Assembly (NCBI GenBank): GCA_020047775.1
Contig: JAIFNK010000023.1
Coordinates: 1 to 17,823 of the forward strand
Origin: Akkermansia sp.
Lineage (GTDB): Bacteria; Verrucomicrobiota; Verrucomicrobiia; Verrucomicrobiales; Akkermansiaceae
Direction: 5' to 3'
Length of the DNA stretch: 17,823 bases
Under the pieces are notes generated by a model, which saw nothing but the letters and a program-made list of their open reading frames with translations, did no database searches and was not told the origin of the DNA. The position numbers were made by a program, and so were the translations under genes. Position 1 is the first letter of the stretch; every line of letters starts with the position of its first letter. Of the stretch, positions 15,947 through 17,823 are shown piece after piece.

Positions 15947-16753
15947 GTGAATTCACCCGATCACCCGAAGTTGCCGCAGGTCGAGGAGCCGATCTCGGAG
16001 AAGGAAATCGTCGAGCAGGAAATCTTCGAGCTGGAGCTCCCGGACCGGACGCTGCTGTCCGGTGCCCGCTCGCGGATCCGCGACCTAACGACGTTGTTCC
16101 GGGTAGCCAAGGATTTGCTGGTCGGCTTCCGGGCGCTGCATTTTGCCGGGCCATGCGTGACGATTTTCGGCTCAGCCAGGACCGAGCGGGGGACGGTCTA
16201 TTATGAGATGGCGCGTAAAATGGGCGCGGCCTGCGCGAAACTTGGTTTCACCGTGGTCACCGGCGGCGGCCCGGGCATCATGCAGGCGGGAAACCAGGGC
16301 GCGTTCGAAGCGGGCGGCCGCTCGCTGGGGGTAAATATCGAGCTGCCCTTCGAGCAGGCGATCAACCGCTACGTCCAGCGGTCGGTGACGATGCGCTACT
16401 TTTTCACCCGCAAGGTGGTGTTGGTGAAGTATTCGTATGCCTTCATCATCCTGCCCGGCGGCGCTGGGACGCTGGACGAAATGTTCGAGACGATGACGCT
16501 GATCCAGACGGGGAAACTGAAAATTTTCCCGATCATCCTGATGGGGAAAGACTACTGGCAGCCGCTGATGGATTTCGTCTACCGCATGGCTGAGGAAGGG
16601 ACGATCAGCCCGGACGATCCCGAACTGATCTTCTTCACCGACGACGTGGAGGAGGCCGCGGCCCATCTCCAACGGCACGCGGTGCGGCAGTTCGGGCTGC
16701 ACCGGAAGCGGGTGCCCAAGGCGATCAAGCTCTTCGGCGAAAAAGGCCTGTGA
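15947..16753 (+). CDS. LOG-family protein (TIGR00730-like nucleotide phosphoribohydrolase)
   Basis: A 268-residue protein. It has the Rossmann-like LOG fold signatures: FGSARTERGT near the start of the domain, VVTGGGPGIMQAGNQGA, and PGGAGTLDEMFE, the family's PGGxGTxxE active-site motif. Relatives such as plant LOG cleave cytokinin riboside monophosphates, while bacterial ones act on nucleoside monophosphates more widely; the substrate here is not known. An N-terminal extension of about 70 residues, rich in Glu (EEPISEKEIVEQEIFELELP), precedes the domain. I prefer GTG at 15947 because AAGGTGG lies just upstream. GTG at 15941 is an alternative two codons earlier. The gene ends in the left arm of an inverted repeat and faces the glycosylase gene. 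Confidence 0.88.
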   Translation: MNSPDHPKLPQVEEPISEKEIVEQEIFELELPDRTLLSGARSRIRDLTTLFRVAKDLLVGFRALHFAGPCVTIFGSARTERGTVYYEMARKMGAACAKLGFTVVTGGGPGIMQAGNQGAFEAGGRSLGVNIELPFEQAINRYVQRSVTMRYFFTRKVVLVKYSYAFIILPGGAGTLDEMFETMTLIQTGKLKIFPIILMGKDYWQPLMDFVYRMAEEGTISPDDPELIFFTDDVEEAAAHLQRHAVRQFGLHRKRVPKAIKLFGEKGL

Positions 16754-16822
16754 CACAGGCATTCCTGCCTGTTCGTCGGACTTCGGGTGTTGATGAAAGA
16801 ACAGTCAGGAATGCCTGTGTCA
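16751..16822. repeat. Near-perfect inverted repeat spanning the stop codons of two convergent genes
   Basis: The left arm is 16751-16774 and the right arm 16799-16822. The 24-base arms pair at 23 positions around a 24-base loop. The arms start with TGACACAGGCATTCCTG on each strand, and that first TGA is the stop codon of the LOG-family gene on one strand and of the glycosylase gene on the other. There is no T-run. It may stabilise 3' ends of both transcripts or act as a REP-like element. Confidence 0.85.
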
Positions 16823-17698
16823 CGGTTTGGTTAGGAAGAACCCGCGCTGTTTGTCGGAGATCGGCATTTCAAGTTTCTCCATCACCGCGAGCATGTCTTC
16901 CCAGAGTTGGCGCTTGGTCGAGCTGACGGCAGTCGTCTGAAGGAGGGTGCTGGGGTGGAAGGTGACGCGCACCGGCGTGCCTTCGAAGGCGTGCCATGCC
17001 TCGCGCATCATGGCCACGGCATCGTCGAGCCCGAGCAGGCCCGCCGCCGCCGTCTCGCCGAACGCGATGATGCAGGCGGGTTTCACGATGCCGATTTCCG
17101 CGCGGATGAAGGGCAGGCAGGCGGCCATTTCCTCGGGCGTCGACTTGCGATTGTTCGTCGCTTGGCGCGGCGTGGCGGGGCGGAATTTAACGATGTAGGA
17201 AATGTAAACTTCCTCGCGGGTGATGCCCATCGCCTTGAGAATGCCGTCGAGTTTCAGGCCCGCGTCGCCGGCGAAGGGGGTTCCCTCGCGTTCTTCATGA
17301 TAGCCGGGCGCCTCACCCACCAGCATCAGCCGCGCCTCGGGATTTCCGGAGGCGAAAACCATCGTCTCGCGCAGCGAACCCAGGTTCTTCGCCGGTGCCC
17401 ACGTCTCCGCCTGGCGGCGCAGCGAATCGAGTTGCCCGGCCCGCGTGGAGCCGCTGACTTCGAGCACTGCCGCGACGGCTTGGGGTTCCGGCTCCGGGGC
17501 TGGCATCGTGATCCGGGCGGTCGGTGCGGGTTCCCGTGCCGGTCCCAGTGCCGGCGAGGGTGGGGCTCCTCCGTTTTTTACAAGGTTGAAAAGGCCTCGT
17601 AATCCGTCACGCGCCCCGTCGTCCAAGTGGACATGGGTCACCCCGCGGGCTTGCTCGGTTGCGAGAAATTCCAGGAGAACATCGACGGGGCGGATCAC
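16820..17698 (-). CDS. Uracil-DNA glycosylase, family-4-like, lacking most Fe-S cysteines
   Basis: A 292-residue protein with a uracil-DNA glycosylase fold that would remove uracil from DNA for base-excision repair. Motif A is VGEAPG (127-132) followed by EEREGTPFAGDAG. The segment YISYIVKFRPATP, then NNRKSTPEEMAAC, follows family 4. Motif B is HPSTLLQ (248-254). Family 4 enzymes bind a 4Fe-4S cluster with four cysteines. Here the CxxC region before motif A reads WAPAKN, and the third site (normally KCRP) reads KFRP (171-174). Only C194 remains at an expected place. About 100 N-terminal residues are Pro/Ala-rich and probably flexible. The GTG start at 17698 overlaps an upstream TGA by four bases. 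Confidence 0.88.
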   Translation of the reverse strand: MIRPVDVLLEFLATEQARGVTHVHLDDGARDGLRGLFNLVKNGGAPPSPALGPAREPAPTARITMPAPEPEPQAVAAVLEVSGSTRAGQLDSLRRQAETWAPAKNLGSLRETMVFASGNPEARLMLVGEAPGYHEEREGTPFAGDAGLKLDGILKAMGITREEVYISYIVKFRPATPRQATNNRKSTPEEMAACLPFIRAEIGIVKPACIIAFGETAAAGLLGLDDAVAMMREAWHAFEGTPVRVTFHPSTLLQTTAVSSTKRQLWEDMLAVMEKLEMPISDKQRGFFLTKP

Positions 17699-17823
17699 CC
17701 GGCGAAGCTAGCGGGATGCGGTCCGGCATGCAACCGTTGATCAGGTTTTTGAAATCCTTGGAGCCGCGCCCATCCGGTCAGCATGGGCTTCTCCTTGCTC
17801 CGGGGCCGGAATTGGGCCATCGT
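17695..17823 (-). CDS. Possible 3' end of an upstream ORF coupled to the glycosylase gene
   Basis: An open frame from the window edge to TGA at 17695-17697, overlapping the GTG of the glycosylase gene (GTGA). It could start at ATG 17820, or at ATG 17784 preceded by AAGGAG. The translated end (QGFQKPDQRLHAGPHPASF) is not recognisable. A short plus-strand start (MGFSLLRGRNW from 17783) competes for the same bases. Both are weak calls. Confidence 0.25.
   Translation of the reverse strand, partial: TMAQFRPRSKEKPMLTGWARLQGFQKPDQRLHAGPHPASFAG

Overview
The window looks like a high-GC chromosomal segment from a member of the Verrucomicrobiota, probably the Luteolibacter/Haloferula/Verrucomicrobiaceae group. 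This is inferred from protein style, not from a database search. The pointers are an OprP-type phosphate porin next to pstS and a long-form pstC, a giant secreted leucine-rich-repeat protein with Fn3-like spacers and a C-terminal tail of a type I associate with this phylum, frequent GTG/TTG starts, few Shine-Dalgarno sequences, and several REP-like hairpins beside gene ends.

Region 1 (1-3445, minus strand) is a phosphate-acquisition cluster in the order porin, pstS, pstC. pstC runs off the left edge. A palindrome of fixed 8-2-8 architecture (TGTGACGA-NN-TCGTCACA) occurs upstream of pstS and again inside the first porin codons. A degenerate copy, together with TGTCAC repeats, lies upstream of the porin. 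The cluster is therefore probably controlled as a regulon, presumably by phosphate.

Region 2 (3446-4404) is a scar zone. It holds the tail of an unrecognised membrane-protein ORF and an old REP-like hairpin split by a 173-bp MITE with TAAA target duplications. It also holds a broken ~110-bp copy of the 3' end of rlmN.

Region 3 (4405-11903) is accessory. One 2227-residue secreted BspA-like protein carries about 60 copies of a 23-residue repeat in three blocks separated by two Fn3-like domains. It is followed by a two-gene RelE/ParE-type toxin-antitoxin pair. The intact rlmN begins right after it, so 7.8 kb of accessory DNA is bracketed by direct repeats of the rlmN 3' end. This arrangement, which resembles an island or a recombination product, is the most notable structural feature of the window.

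Region 4 (12039-17823) is mostly housekeeping: rlmN, a solitary VapB-like antitoxin whose expected start codon is ATA, and rmuC, all on the minus strand. Then come a Mn-type superoxide dismutase with a strong terminator, a LOG-family protein, and convergently a family-4-like uracil-DNA glycosylase that has lost most of the iron-sulfur cysteines. The last two genes end inside the two arms of one near-perfect inverted repeat.
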